Positions 54,241 through 63,240 of a stretch of DNA of 64,000 nt are shown in pieces. How positions within the stretch are numbered: the stretch's first letter is position 1; every line of letters begins with the position of its first letter. This stretch comes from Brevibacillus reuszeri (GTDB taxonomy: Bacteria; Bacillota; Bacilli; Brevibacillales; Brevibacillaceae), in the NCBI RefSeq assembly GCF_002897295.1, contig NZ_BEXF01000003.1:62001-126000 (forward strand), written 5' to 3'. Under the pieces are notes generated by a model. It did not search any database. It was not told the origin of the DNA and worked only from the letters and a program-made list of their open reading frames with translations. Both the position numbers and the translations under genes were made by a program.

Positions 54241-54588
54241 TTAGGCCTGTTCCAAGCCTTTGCTCACTTGAATGACCCGATCGAGAAAATGCTCGATTTC
54301 TTCGCGGCTTTTACCCAGCTTGCTGACGAAACGAATCAATTCCTTCCCTTCATGAAAAGCGATGAAGCTAGGAATTCCGAATACATCCAGCTTTTGAGAC
54401 AAGTCAGGAAGCGTGTCACGATTTACTTCTATCATGTCCAGATCGTCCTTATATTTTTCCTCTACTGCCGGCATGAATGGATCGATGCGATGGCAATCTG
54501 GGCACCAATCGGTGAAAAATTTGACAATAACAGGTTTCGTGTTGGAAATTACTTGCTCAAAGTCTGCTTCGGTTTTAATTTCTCTCAT
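54241..54588 (-). CDS. Thioredoxin family protein
   Basis: A 115-aa cytosolic thioredoxin-fold protein with active site WCPDC (Cys29, Cys32) and the cis-proline loop FGIPSFIAF. The Pro-Asp between the cysteines differs from the classical Gly-Pro of TrxA, so it is a side-branch thioredoxin. The start follows GGGAGG; the long upstream frame has no ribosome site. It is 33 bases upstream of the pseudouridine synthase gene and may share its transcript. Confidence 0.9.
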   Translation of the reverse strand: MREIKTEADFEQVISNTKPVIVKFFTDWCPDCHRIDPFMPAVEEKYKDDLDMIEVNRDTLPDLSQKLDVFGIPSFIAFHEGKELIRFVSKLGKSREEIEHFLDRVIQVSKGLEQA

Positions 54589-54763
54589 GGTCGATCTGCC
54601 TCCCAGAATGATTTGGCAATAGTGTATCATAGCTTGTGCTTTTTTGTGTATCCAGAAGTGCAATGCCTATTTTCTGGGTGTGAAACAATTGCCATTACTA
54701 ACAATTCAACTGTCGGAAATGATATGGCTTGTAAGAACAAGAACCCAAAAGGATGGTGTAAAG

Positions 54764-54988
54764 ATGAAAAAGTTTGCTGCTTTTGTAATGGTTCTCTGCT
54801 TGCTGGGTACTGCTCTCCCTGTTTCTGCTGCTACTCACGATGATCACAAGAAAAAGCATCACAAGGTTCATACAAAATCTCACCATATGAAAACAAAAGC
54901 TCACAAGATGCACACGAAAGCTCTGCACAAAGCGCATATCAAGGCAATGCCGAAAACAGGCATGGGTGGCGCTAGCGAAATGGAGTAA
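54764..54988 (+). CDS. Secreted His/Lys-rich protein with C-terminal MPKTG motif, 74 aa
   Basis: A signal peptide (MKKFAAFVMVLCLLGTALPVSAA) precedes a mature part of about 50 residues made almost wholly of His, Lys, Met and Ala (HTKSHHMKTKAHKMHTKA). It ends IKAMPKTGMGGASEME. MPKTG looks like an LPxTG-type sortase site, but no hydrophobic anchor or basic tail follows, as in the short sortase substrates of some Bacilli. The His/Met content could bind copper, nickel or other metals. It is directly upstream of a class F-type sortase gene, with an attenuating hairpin between them. Function is inferred, not known. Confidence 0.8.
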   Translation: MKKFAAFVMVLCLLGTALPVSAATHDDHKKKHHKVHTKSHHMKTKAHKMHTKALHKAHIKAMPKTGMGGASEME

Positions 54989-55012
54989 GGGGGGCTTCCC
55001 CCCTTTTACTTC
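54985..55012 (+). terminator. Intercistronic hairpin between the MPKTG gene and sortase
   Basis: GGGGGG and CCCCCC with a short loop are followed by TTTT, directly after the stop. As an attenuator it would let the small protein outnumber the sortase. Confidence 0.75.
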
Positions 55013-55035
55013 GTTTGTTCAAGGAGACTAAACAC

Positions 55036-55719
55036 ATGAAGAGCACCTTGTTAAAATTACTCCTGGTAGGTCTCGTCCTGACAGGATGTAGTCAGGTTAC
55101 CCAGCCCCCTCCTCCTCAGCCCGTGCCAGAGCAACAAGTCATGCAGACGCAAGAAATCGAACAGGAGCAAAAGCAAAAGGTCGTTGTCTACGGACCAGCT
55201 GTACCGCCTAAGAAAAAAATGGTTCCGGCTCCTCCTCTTATAGATGGCCTTAATCCTAAGAGCATCGAAATTCCCTCCATTGATCTTCATGCTGTTGTGG
55301 AGCCCGTTGGCGTTTTGGCCAATGGCCAGATGGATGTGCCGAAATCATTTGACCATGTAGGAATTTTGTCGCCATGGACGAAACCGGGAATGAAAGGGAA
55401 CGCTGTAATGGCAGGACATTTTGATCACTATACTGGACCTGCCATCTTCTATAACTTGCGAAAGCTACAGGCCGGTGATCACATCAAGATACTTGAGGAA
55501 ACCGGGAAGCATTTAACCTTTGAGGTAAAAAGGGTTCTCAGCTATAAAAACGACGAGGCTCCAATTGAAGAAATTTTTGGTACGACTGATAAAGCACACC
55601 TCAACCTGATTACGTGCGCAGGTAAGTTCAACAAGAAAAAACAAGAGCATGCCCGACGACTTGTTGTATTCTCAGAGCTTGTACAGGAAGAATATGTGGA
55701 AATGGAAAAAGCCCAGTGA
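55036..55719 (+). CDS. Class F-type sortase with lipoprotein signal
   Basis: A 227-aa sortase. The signal ends in a lipobox, LTGC (Cys18), rather than the usual single N-terminal anchor. A Pro/Gln-rich linker follows (19-60). The catalytic domain shows IEIPSIDLHAVVEPVG, NAVMAGHFDHYTGP (His128), LNLITCAG (Cys194) and ARRLVVFS (Arg207 or 208), the class F pattern. It would join a secreted protein bearing an LPxTG-like signal to wall or another acceptor. AAGGAGAC before the second in-frame ATG sets the start. The gene just upstream is its likely substrate. Confidence 0.88.
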   Translation: MKSTLLKLLLVGLVLTGCSQVTQPPPPQPVPEQQVMQTQEIEQEQKQKVVVYGPAVPPKKKMVPAPPLIDGLNPKSIEIPSIDLHAVVEPVGVLANGQMDVPKSFDHVGILSPWTKPGMKGNAVMAGHFDHYTGPAIFYNLRKLQAGDHIKILEETGKHLTFEVKRVLSYKNDEAPIEEIFGTTDKAHLNLITCAGKFNKKKQEHARRLVVFSELVQEEYVEMEKAQ

Positions 55720-55753
55720 TCGCAACATTCGCGACACGTTGGGCTTTTTCTAC
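55706..55753 (+). terminator. Terminator of the sortase gene
   Basis: AAAGCCCA and TGGGCTTT arms overlap the stop codon, followed by TTTTTC. It also serves the minus-strand lysR end at 55754. Confidence 0.8.
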
Positions 55754-56641
55754 TTATATTTTACCACCCTGCTCAATCAAGCATCGGACAAACGTTTCTG
55801 CTGGGCGTGAAAGCGGTCTGTCCTTTCGATAAGCAACTACCAGTGTACGTGATGGCTTGGAGCTGATTCGGACATAAACAGGCGGCTCGACAGTACCAGG
55901 CGCCATGGTTATCATCTTCGGTGCAAAAGACAGTCCCATCCCGGAAGCAACCAGGGATTGAGCCGTTTGGATATTACTGCTCTCAAAAACAATGCGAGGA
56001 CGAAAACCAGCCTGCTCACAGAGTCGCAAAGAAATTGTGCGAAAGCCCTGTCCTTCTTTTAGCAAAATAAAGGGCTGATCTGCAACCTCTGCCAAATCCA
56101 CCTCATCCTTGTCAGCTAATGGATGGTGAGGAGGAACCGCTAAAAAGATTTCTTCTTTGATCGCTGGGACTATCTCCAGTGATGGATCACTGATTGGCAT
56201 CGTCAGTAAGCTAACATCAATTTTTCCTCTTACAAGCAATTGTTCTAAATGGCTAGAAGTGTCTTCCATCAATTGGAGCTCAACACCCGGAAACTGCTTC
56301 GTAAATGTTGTCAGGACTCTCGGGAGCACATACGCTCCAGTAATGGGGAGGCTTCCAACCAATAATTTTCCGCTCTCTCCGACCGCATACGAGCGCATCT
56401 CTCGCTCCAGCCCTTCTGACATATCGACGAGCGTTTGTGCGACTTGCACAAAGCGCTGACCTGCATCCGTCAGCTCCACATGCTGCGGCAAACGGTGAAA
56501 CAGGCTCACCCCGAGAATTTTTTCTAGCTTGGCAATTTGCTGGGACAGCGAGGGCTGTGCCAAATGCAGCCGGTTGGCTGCCCGGGAAAAACTGCGTTCT
56601 TCCGCAACTGCCAGCACATAACGAACTTGTCGTAACTCCAT
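55754..56641 (-). CDS. LysR-type regulator divergent from leuCD
   Basis: A 295-aa LysR protein. The helix-turn-helix is FSRAANRLHLAQPSLSQQIA (about 18-37) followed by LEKILGVSLFHRLPQHVELT. The effector domain has the usual two lobes. GGGAGG precedes the chosen ATG. It is divergent from leuC over 116 bases containing a perfect TTACAA-CCG-TTGTAA dyad, so control of leuCD is likely. Confidence 0.92.
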   Translation of the reverse strand: MELRQVRYVLAVAEERSFSRAANRLHLAQPSLSQQIAKLEKILGVSLFHRLPQHVELTDAGQRFVQVAQTLVDMSEGLEREMRSYAVGESGKLLVGSLPITGAYVLPRVLTTFTKQFPGVELQLMEDTSSHLEQLLVRGKIDVSLLTMPISDPSLEIVPAIKEEIFLAVPPHHPLADKDEVDLAEVADQPFILLKEGQGFRTISLRLCEQAGFRPRIVFESSNIQTAQSLVASGMGLSFAPKMITMAPGTVEPPVYVRISSKPSRTLVVAYRKDRPLSRPAETFVRCLIEQGGKI

Positions 56642-56712
56642 AAAAACCTCCCGATAGGCAAAAACTATCCTTCTCATAATTATTATATCTTTGAACTATT
56701 TTCTTTGCCATG

Positions 56713-56727
56713 TTACAACCGTTGTAA
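56713..56727. promoter_or_regulatory. LysR-type operator between lysR and leuC
   Basis: TTACAA-CCG-TTGTAA is a perfect dyad that fits the T-N11-A rule for LysR binding. It is 30 bases before the leuC ATG and 71 bases before the lysR ATG. Confidence 0.6.
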
Positions 56728-56757
56728 GAGTTTTCGCACGAAGGAGGAGGAATCACT

Positions 56758-58188
56758 ATGAAAGCCCGTACTATGTTTGAAAAGATTTGGGACAATCATG
56801 CGATCCACGAAGAAGCTGGTAAACCGAGCCTCTTGTATATTGACCTGCACCTGGTTCACGAGGTGACTTCCCCACAAGCTTTTGAAGGACTCCGTTTGGC
56901 TGGTCGCAAGGTGCGCCGCCCAGAGCTGACTTTTGCAACGATGGACCATAACGTTCCTACAGCAGATCGCTTCAATGTAGCGGATCCGATCTCCCGTCAA
57001 CAGATGGAAACATTGACTGAAAACTGCAAAGAGTTTGGTATTACGCTGGCTGACCTGAACAGCCCTGACCAAGGCATCGTACACGTTATCGGACCTGAGC
57101 TGGGACTGACTCATCCAGGAAAAACAATCGTTTGTGGTGATAGCCATACCTCCACGCATGGTGCATTTGGCGCCCTCGCTTTTGGGATCGGTACGAGTGA
57201 AGTAGAGCATGTCCTCGCTACCCAATGTCTCCAGCAGCTGAAGCCAAAAACAATGGAAGTGCGTGTAAACGGCGACCTGCCTTTCGGTGTAAGCGCTAAG
57301 GACTTGATTTTGGCGATTATCGCAAAATACGGAACAGATTTCGCAACAGGTTATGTAGTTGAATATACAGGCGCTGCCATCCGTAACCTGACGATGGAAG
57401 AGCGCATGACTGTCTGCAACATGACAATCGAGGGTGGTGCTCGTGCAGGACTGATCGCACCAGACCAAACCACTTTTGATTATTTGAAGGGCAAACGCTT
57501 TGTGCCACAAGGCGAAGACTTCCTCGCTGCTGTAGAAGCTTGGAAACAGCTGTGCACAGACGAAGGTGCACAATATGACACCTGTGTAGAGATCGATGCG
57601 ACTCAAATCGCACCACAAGTAACGTGGGGAACTAGCCCAGGTATGGGTACGAATATTACAAGCACAGTTCCAGACCCTGAGTCCTTTGAAACAACAGCTC
57701 AACGCAAAGCTGCTCAGGACGCTCTTGCTTATATGGATCTGACACCCGGCACACCAATGAGTGAAATCAAAATCGACCGTGTTTTCATTGGCTCCTGTAC
57801 CAATGGTCGGATTGAGGACTTGCGTAAAGCCGCTGAAGTAGCAAAAGGCCGCAAGGTGTCCCCTTCCGTTCATGCAATGGTTGTACCAGGCTCTCAAGCA
57901 GTGAAGCAACTTGCTGAGCAAGAAGGCTTGCACCTCGTTTTCCAAGAAGCTGGCTTTGACTGGCGCGAATCAGGTTGCTCCATGTGTCTCGCTATGAACC
58001 CAGACATCCTGTCAGAAGGCGAGCGTTGCGCTTCTACTTCCAACCGTAACTTCGAAGGTCGTCAGGGACGCGGAGGTCGTACTCACCTTGTCAGCCCTGA
58101 AATGGCTGCAGCAGCAGCGATTGCTGGTCACTTTGTTGACGTACGTGAATGGAAAAGCGAAAACGCAAGCAAGGAGGTATTCCAATGA
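56758..58188 (+). CDS. leuC: 3-Isopropylmalate dehydratase large subunit
   Basis: A 476-aa aconitase-family subunit that isomerises 2- to 3-isopropylmalate in leucine synthesis, with LeuD. The 4Fe-4S ligands are Cys347 (GSCTNGR), Cys407 and Cys410 (CSMC). The N-terminal [11 protein letters not shown] and catalytic segments are typical. AAGGAGGAGG precedes the ATG. The gene pair is not next to leuA or leuB in this window; leuCD appears as a separate unit controlled by its own LysR protein. Confidence 0.96.
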   Translation: MKARTMFEKIWDNHAIHEEAGKPSLLYIDLHLVHEVTSPQAFEGLRLAGRKVRRPELTFATMDHNVPTADRFNVADPISRQQMETLTENCKEFGITLADLNSPDQGIVHVIGPELGLTHPGKTIVCGDSHTSTHGAFGALAFGIGTSEVEHVLATQCLQQLKPKTMEVRVNGDLPFGVSAKDLILAIIAKYGTDFATGYVVEYTGAAIRNLTMEERMTVCNMTIEGGARAGLIAPDQTTFDYLKGKRFVPQGEDFLAAVEAWKQLCTDEGAQYDTCVEIDATQIAPQVTWGTSPGMGTNITSTVPDPESFETTAQRKAAQDALAYMDLTPGTPMSEIKIDRVFIGSCTNGRIEDLRKAAEVAKGRKVSPSVHAMVVPGSQAVKQLAEQEGLHLVFQEAGFDWRESGCSMCLAMNPDILSEGERCASTSNRNFEGRQGRGGRTHLVSPEMAAAAAIAGHFVDVREWKSENASKEVFQ

Positions 58189-58772
58189 ATCCATTTGTCA
58201 TCCATAACGGACTCGTAGCACCCCTGGATCGTGTAAACGTCGATACAGACGCCATTATCCCGAAACAGTTTTTGAAACGCATTGAACGCAGCGGATTTGG
58301 TCAATTCCTGTTCTACGAATGGCGCTTTGCAGTTGATGGCTCCACCATTGACTCATTTATTCTGAACACACCGGAATATAAAGATTCCACGATCCTCCTT
58401 GCCCGTAACAACTTTGGCTGCGGCTCTTCTCGTGAGCATGCACCGTGGGCTTTGATGGACTATGGCTTCCGCGTGGTGATTGCTCCATCTTTCGCTGATA
58501 TTTTCTACAACAACTGCTTTAAAAATGGCATCCTGCCAATCACTCTCAGTGAAGAGCAGGTAGATGAGCTGTTCAATCGTGCTCAAGGCAAAAAGGATTA
58601 TCATCTGACCGTCGATTTGCAAGAACAGGTCGTTCGTGACAGTGAAGGTCTCTCCTACCCGTTTGAAGTAGATTCCTACCGCCGTTACTGCCTGTTGAAC
58701 GGTCTGGATGACATCGGCATTACTTTGCAGTATGAGGACAAAATCGCTGCTTACGAGGCAAACCGCCGCTAA
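58185..58772 (+). CDS. leuD: 3-Isopropylmalate dehydratase small subunit
   Basis: A 195-aa LeuD with [14 protein letters not shown] near the start and the swivel-domain motif [18 protein letters not shown]. It pairs with LeuC to form the active site. The ATG overlaps the leuC stop by four bases (ATGA) and has AAGGAGG inside leuC, so translation is coupled. Terminates at 58800-58839. Confidence 0.96.
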   Translation: MNPFVIHNGLVAPLDRVNVDTDAIIPKQFLKRIERSGFGQFLFYEWRFAVDGSTIDSFILNTPEYKDSTILLARNNFGCGSSREHAPWALMDYGFRVVIAPSFADIFYNNCFKNGILPITLSEEQVDELFNRAQGKKDYHLTVDLQEQVVRDSEGLSYPFEVDSYRRYCLLNGLDDIGITLQYEDKIAAYEANRR

Positions 58773-58799
58773 TTTTCACCGATTAATGAATAACCATAG

Positions 58800-58839
58800 A
58801 GAAGCGAAGGCATTCTGCATAGGCATGCCTTCGCTTTTA
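58800..58839 (+). terminator. Terminator of leuCD
   Basis: GAAGCGAAGGCAT pairs with ATGCCTTCGCTTT around a short loop and ends in TTTT. Confidence 0.85.
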
Positions 58840-58860
58840 TTTGTTCATGTAAGTTTAGTG

Positions 58861-59373
58861 CTACTCGTTTATCATCATGTACATATGGGTTTCGTCAACG
58901 TAACGATCCCCTATTTTCAATGCCTTTTTCTCAAAGCCATAAGGGAGGAAGCCCATTTTTTCATAAAAACGAACGGCTGCCGGGTTGGAAGTCACGACTG
59001 CGAGCTGGACTTGATCAACATCGCCAAGCTTTTTCAAATAGGAAATCTCTTCCTGCATCAGCCCTGCTGCAATCCCTGTTCCACGATGGGCTTCACTTAC
59101 GTACATGGAGACGACCGAAACTTTGTGACGAACTTTTGTCCCCCTATTTCGGAAGAAGCCGATAATTCCTACAATTTCACCTTCAACAAAGGCTCCAAAA
59201 AAGCCGCTGTCCCCCGTGTGGGCATTAGAGAGTCTTTCTTTCCATTCTGCATCCGTCCGTTTGATCTCTTCTTCATACAAAGCTCCAAACGCATCTGGAT
59301 CTTTCTGCAGCCCTTCAAGCCTTACCTTGGAAAAAGCTGCTGCATCCTCTGGACCTAATAAACGTATCTCCAT
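58861..59373 (-). CDS. GNAT family N-acetyltransferase, 170 aa
   Basis: A single-domain GNAT. Strand SVVSMYVSEAHRGTGIAAGL contains the classical acyl-CoA loop RGTGIA, and NPAAVRFYEKMGF is the C-terminal motif B. N-terminal EIRLLGPEDAAAF is typical. It is a likely protein or small-molecule acetyltransferase without a visible partner. It converges on leuCD. Confidence 0.9.
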   Translation of the reverse strand: MEIRLLGPEDAAAFSKVRLEGLQKDPDAFGALYEEEIKRTDAEWKERLSNAHTGDSGFFGAFVEGEIVGIIGFFRNRGTKVRHKVSVVSMYVSEAHRGTGIAAGLMQEEISYLKKLGDVDQVQLAVVTSNPAAVRFYEKMGFLPYGFEKKALKIGDRYVDETHMYMMINE

Positions 59374-59441
59374 TTCCCTGCTGCTCCTCTCTGTACATGT
59401 CCACTCATCATAGTAGACACAGGAAGAGTTGTAAAGAACCC

Positions 59442-61100
59442 CTACGCTGTTTCAGTCGCCTCATTGGCAGACAAACCAAGCAACTGCAACGCGTGCTCTC
59501 TCAATTTGTATTTTTGGATTTTTCCAGAAGCCGTCATTGGATACTCGGTGACAAACTGTACATAACGAGGGATCTTGAAGTGCGCAATCTTTCCTTCGCA
59601 ATAGGAACGGATTTCTGCTTCGGTCAAATCTGTATCTGGTTTTACGCGGATGCAAGCCAGTACCTGTTCCCCGTATTTCGGATCTGGTACACCAACCACT
59701 TGTACATCGAGAATTTTTGGATGGGTGTATAGAAATTCCTCGATCTCGCGCGGATAAATATTCTCTCCTCCGCGGATAATCATGTCCTTGAGTCTACCGG
59801 TAATTTTGAAATAGCCTTCTTCATCTACGGTCGCCAAATCTCCTGTGTGCAGCCAACCATCAGCATCGATTGCCTTTTCAGTCTGATCAGGCATGTTATA
59901 GTATCCTTTCATTACCAGATATCCGCGTGTGCACAATTCTCCCTGGACACCTGGAGGAAGGCTTTCTCCTGTTGCTGGATCAATAATTTTTGCTTCCACG
60001 CCTTCATGAAGCCGTCCCACTGTAGCTACCTTTCGCTCAATCGAATCCTCCGGTCTTGTCTGCGTAATTACTGGAGATGACTCTGTTTGCCCGTATGCGA
60101 TCGTAATGTCTCGTATCCCCATCTTGTCGACGACATTTTTCATCACTTCAATCGGGCACAAGGAACCCGCCATGATCCCTGTTCGTAACGAGCCGAGGTC
60201 ACGATCCGCAAAGGTCGGATGGTTCAATTCTGCGATGAACATAGTCGGTACACCGTACAAAGCCGTGCATCGCTCCTGCTCTACGATGGAGAGGACAAGT
60301 CCGGGATCAAATGCGGTTACAGGGACCATCGTCGCTCCTGTGGCCACGCAAGCGAGCGTGCCCATTACGCAGCCAAAGCAGTGGAAAAAAGGAACGGGAA
60401 TACATACCCTGTCTTCGACGCCCAAGCCTTGGCACTCGGCTACCTTTATCGCATTGTTGACGATGTTTACATGAGAGAGCATGACCCCTTTTGGAAATCC
60501 TGTCGTACCGGATGTGTACTGCATATTGATCACATCGTCAGGATGGAGCGATTTCTGTCTATCGACACGTTCCTCTTCTGTAACCTGCTCTGATCGCTCC
60601 AAAAGGTCCTTCCAGAGGAACATCCCAGGTTGGCGTTCTTCTCCTAAAAAGATCACATTTTTTAAGTGGGGGAGTCGCTTTGATTTGAGCTCTCCTGGTT
60701 TGCACTCTGCCAGCTCAGGACATATTTCTCTAATCATCTCTATATAACTGGCATCTCGATACGATTCAATCAAGAGCAGCGTGGTTGATTCAGATTGGCG
60801 CAATAAATATTCCAGCTCATGTGCTCGATAGCTGGTATTGACTGTCACGAGCACAGCGCCCATTTTGGCCGTAGCAAATTGGGAAATGACCCATTCAGGA
60901 ACGTTTGTCGCCCAGATTGCTACATTTTGCCCTTTTTCAATTCCCAACGACATGAAGCCTCTGGCTACCTGGTTGCATTTTTCCTGAAATTGCCCGAATG
61001 TATACCGGAGTGATTTCTCCTGGTAAACGACTGCCTCTTTTTCCTGATAAAGTCCGGCTGTTTCATCCAATAAATCACCAATGGTAATGGATCGCAGCAT
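59442..61100 (-). CDS. Long-chain-type acyl-CoA ligase (AMP-binding)
   Basis: A 552-aa ANL-family acyl-CoA synthetase, larger than the enzyme at 715. The P-loop is MQYTSGTTGFPKGVMLSH, then AYGQTESSPVI, LHTGDLATVD and a C-terminal TASGKIQKYKL with the catalytic lysine. The FFHCFGCVMG and VTAFDPGLVL segments fit the fatty-acid or YngI-type branch. GGAGGGGGAG precedes the ATG. Monocistronic; substrate chain length is not determinable. Confidence 0.92.
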   Translation of the reverse strand: MLRSITIGDLLDETAGLYQEKEAVVYQEKSLRYTFGQFQEKCNQVARGFMSLGIEKGQNVAIWATNVPEWVISQFATAKMGAVLVTVNTSYRAHELEYLLRQSESTTLLLIESYRDASYIEMIREICPELAECKPGELKSKRLPHLKNVIFLGEERQPGMFLWKDLLERSEQVTEEERVDRQKSLHPDDVINMQYTSGTTGFPKGVMLSHVNIVNNAIKVAECQGLGVEDRVCIPVPFFHCFGCVMGTLACVATGATMVPVTAFDPGLVLSIVEQERCTALYGVPTMFIAELNHPTFADRDLGSLRTGIMAGSLCPIEVMKNVVDKMGIRDITIAYGQTESSPVITQTRPEDSIERKVATVGRLHEGVEAKIIDPATGESLPPGVQGELCTRGYLVMKGYYNMPDQTEKAIDADGWLHTGDLATVDEEGYFKITGRLKDMIIRGGENIYPREIEEFLYTHPKILDVQVVGVPDPKYGEQVLACIRVKPDTDLTEAEIRSYCEGKIAHFKIPRYVQFVTEYPMTASGKIQKYKLREHALQLLGLSANEATETA

Positions 61101-61187
61101 TAAAAGCTCCCCCTCCTTAAAAATTCAGACTATTCAGCTATATATCATCATGATTCTTCTTCCTTCCAGCCTATTCCTGCTCACCTG

Positions 61188-61222
61188 CAAAAAGAAAAGC
61201 GTCCCTCGATTGGAACGCTTCC
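61188..61222 (-). terminator. Terminator of the 158-aa gene
   Basis: AAGCGTTCC and GGACGCTT arms, followed by TTCTTTTTG on the minus strand. Confidence 0.75.
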
Positions 61223-61225
61223 TTC

Positions 61226-61702
61226 TTATTTGACCACAAATTTTTGTGTCGCTTCCACCTTGTACGGCAGATGGTTACTGTAGTTTAGCTCTACGCGAAT
61301 TTCATGCTCACCCTTGGGCAGCTTTTTCAGCAAGAACTCTGGGTGATAGATCATCCCTTTTGCTTCCCCATCAATATACAGGTGCGCATGTCCTTGACCA
61401 AATACAGGCTTTTGGTTCAGCTCGCCATTATCTTGGACAAACTGAAAGTTCTGCGTGAGCAAGGAGACTTCTGCTGTAGTGCCGTCGACCTTGATATCCA
61501 TGTTCAACAACGGTTTTTCCGTGCTGGTCGGCTGACTATCTAGCGCAGTAGCCGTTGTGGGAACACTCGCTTCTCCTGGTCGGTACGAGTCTGAGACGTG
61601 CAAAGGATCTTTCACCAATAGCACGATTCCTGCCACCAGGACCACGACGAAGACGATTCCACCTAAAATGAGATTGCGCATACTGATAATAAAGACCTTC
61701 AT
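61226..61702 (-). CDS. Membrane-anchored extracytoplasmic protein, 158 aa
   Basis: An N-terminal hydrophobic anchor (NLILGGIVFVVVLVAGIVLLV, 9-28) is followed by an extracytoplasmic domain with beta-sandwich features (HLYIDGEAKGMIYHPEFLLK, GEHEIRVELNYSNHLPYKV). This resembles copper-associated or wall-associated Ig-like domains, but I cannot name a family. AAGGGAGAG sets the ATG. It is monocistronic. Confidence 0.75.
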   Translation of the reverse strand: MKVFIISMRNLILGGIVFVVVLVAGIVLLVKDPLHVSDSYRPGEASVPTTATALDSQPTSTEKPLLNMDIKVDGTTAEVSLLTQNFQFVQDNGELNQKPVFGQGHAHLYIDGEAKGMIYHPEFLLKKLPKGEHEIRVELNYSNHLPYKVEATQKFVVK

Positions 61703-61793
61703 GTCTCTACTCTCCCTTTCGCAAGTGCTTGTCACCTATTAGTACATGCATACGCAAGGAGGTAGAGAGTTAGAAGCAAAACTTTTCTAGTAA

Positions 61794-62285
61794 TTATCGA
61801 TAGTTGATAAATTGTACGTCCAATGGCAAGTCTGCTTTGCGAATAGCGTGGATGACTTGCTGGAGCTCGTCTTTGCTTTTGCCAGTCACACGGATCTGAT
61901 CGTCCTGAATTTGCGTTTTTACCTTTACCCCTGCTTCTTTAATAATATTGTTGATTTTTTTGGCATTGTCTTTATCGATGCCTTGAACCAGCTTGACGCG
62001 TTGACGTACAGTACCGCCCGCAGCTGGCTCGACTTTCCCGTAATCCAGGTTTTTGATCGGCACATCGCGTTTCACCAGCTTACCAAGCAAAATATCTTTC
62101 ACTTGGGTCAGCTTGAAATCATCATCGGAAATCAGGACGAGTTCCTCTTTATCCAGTGATATGTTACTTTTGCTTCCTTTAAAGTCAAAACGATTTTCAA
62201 TTTCCTTCAGTGCAGTCTGAATCGCATTATTTACCTCAGACATCTCTACTTTGGAAACGATATCAAAAGAGCTTTCTTTACTCAT
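61794..62285 (-). CDS. YajQ family nucleotide-binding protein
   Basis: A 163-aa protein of the YajQ/UPF0234 family, which binds nucleotides; some members bind cyclic di-GMP or act in RNA or phage transcription control. The N-terminus [20 protein letters not shown] and the repeat-like [18 protein letters not shown] and KVQGIDK-type segments ([19 protein letters not shown]) are diagnostic. GGAGGAAG precedes the ATG. Confidence 0.93.
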   Translation of the reverse strand: MSKESSFDIVSKVEMSEVNNAIQTALKEIENRFDFKGSKSNISLDKEELVLISDDDFKLTQVKDILLGKLVKRDVPIKNLDYGKVEPAAGGTVRQRVKLVQGIDKDNAKKINNIIKEAGVKVKTQIQDDQIRVTGKSKDELQQVIHAIRKADLPLDVQFINYR

Positions 62286-62329
62286 TCGTTCTTCCTCCTT
62301 CTCGTAATTTTTTTACGTGTCCTCTGCAA

Positions 62330-63118
62330 TTAGATCGCCTTTACTATACCACCATCTACGAGAAGTGCCTGACCGGTTACGTAGCTATTTGCTGGAGACG
62401 CGAGAAATGTCACCATGCGAGCAAACTCATCTGGCTGACCGTAGCGTCCAAGTGGTATTTGTTTTTCCCATTTTGCGCGAACCTCATCAGCGCTGGTGCT
62501 TTGCGCCTCTGCACTCAGACCATCCAATTGTGCTACACGATCGGTTGCGATCCGTCCTGGTCCAATTGTATTAATCAAAATTCCGTCTGGCCCCAGCTCC
62601 GATGACAGGGTTTTCGCAAGTCCGAGAACTCCCGTGCGGAATGTATTGGACAAAATCAGGTTTTCCAGCGGTTGTTTAAATGACGATGAAGCAAAATTAA
62701 TGATTCGTCCAAACTTGTTTTCGCGCATATGTGGCAACACAGCCCGAATGGCGCGAACATAGCTGAGCAAATTCAGCTCAAAGGCGGAAATCCACTGCTC
62801 ATCTGTCAATTGATCAAATTTTCCAACAGCTGGTCCGCCGGAGTTGTTAATCAAAATGTGAACGGTGCCAAAGTGATTGACTGTCTCTTCTACTACGCGT
62901 TTGATATCCTCTTCTTTTGTCACGTCGATCGTAACCGCCAAAGGTGCCTTGCCAGTAGCCTGCTCAATCTCCGAACGAACAGATGCGAGTGCCGCCTCAT
63001 CACGCCCACAAATCGTCACATTCGCCCCCTCTTGCGCGAGACATAATGCAGTTGCCTTTCCTAGTCCTTTGGAAGAAGCCAGTACGATAGCCGTTTTCCC
63101 TTGAAGCTGCAAATCCAT
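62330..63118 (-). CDS. Short-chain dehydrogenase/reductase family protein
   Basis: A 262-aa Rossmann protein with cofactor loop ASSKGLGKATA (about 13-23) and INNSGGP. The canonical catalytic YxxxK is not intact: the segment reads LSNTFRTGVLGLAKTL, with Ser in place of Tyr and Arg in place of Lys. So it is a diverged SDR that may have altered or no oxidoreductase activity; a subgroup with this pattern exists among FabG-like proteins. The second ATG was chosen for AGGGAG spacing. Confidence 0.85.
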   Translation of the reverse strand: MDLQLQGKTAIVLASSKGLGKATALCLAQEGANVTICGRDEAALASVRSEIEQATGKAPLAVTIDVTKEEDIKRVVEETVNHFGTVHILINNSGGPAVGKFDQLTDEQWISAFELNLLSYVRAIRAVLPHMRENKFGRIINFASSSFKQPLENLILSNTFRTGVLGLAKTLSSELGPDGILINTIGPGRIATDRVAQLDGLSAEAQSTSADEVRAKWEKQIPLGRYGQPDEFARMVTFLASPANSYVTGQALLVDGGIVKAI

Positions 63119-63189
63119 GTCCATTCTCCCTTCAAGCGATCTTGTTATGTATGCTTATTCCTTTATTCTACCGAACTTTCAAACGAACG

Positions 63190-63229
63190 AAAAGAAAAAG
63201 AGAAGGGTTTTCGCACACTCCCCTTCTCC
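63190..63229 (-). terminator. Terminator of the RND gene
   Basis: GAGAAGGGG and CCCTTCTC arms around about 14 bases, followed by TTTTTCTTTT on the minus strand. Confidence 0.8.
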
Positions 63230-63240
63230 TCTCATCTTAT

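Noticed and set aside
56713..57945. 410-codon open frame on the minus strand across leuC
   Set aside because: It is fully antisense to leuC, which has clear Fe-S motifs and a ribosome site. The antisense product is Cys/Phe/Ser-rich without any domain.
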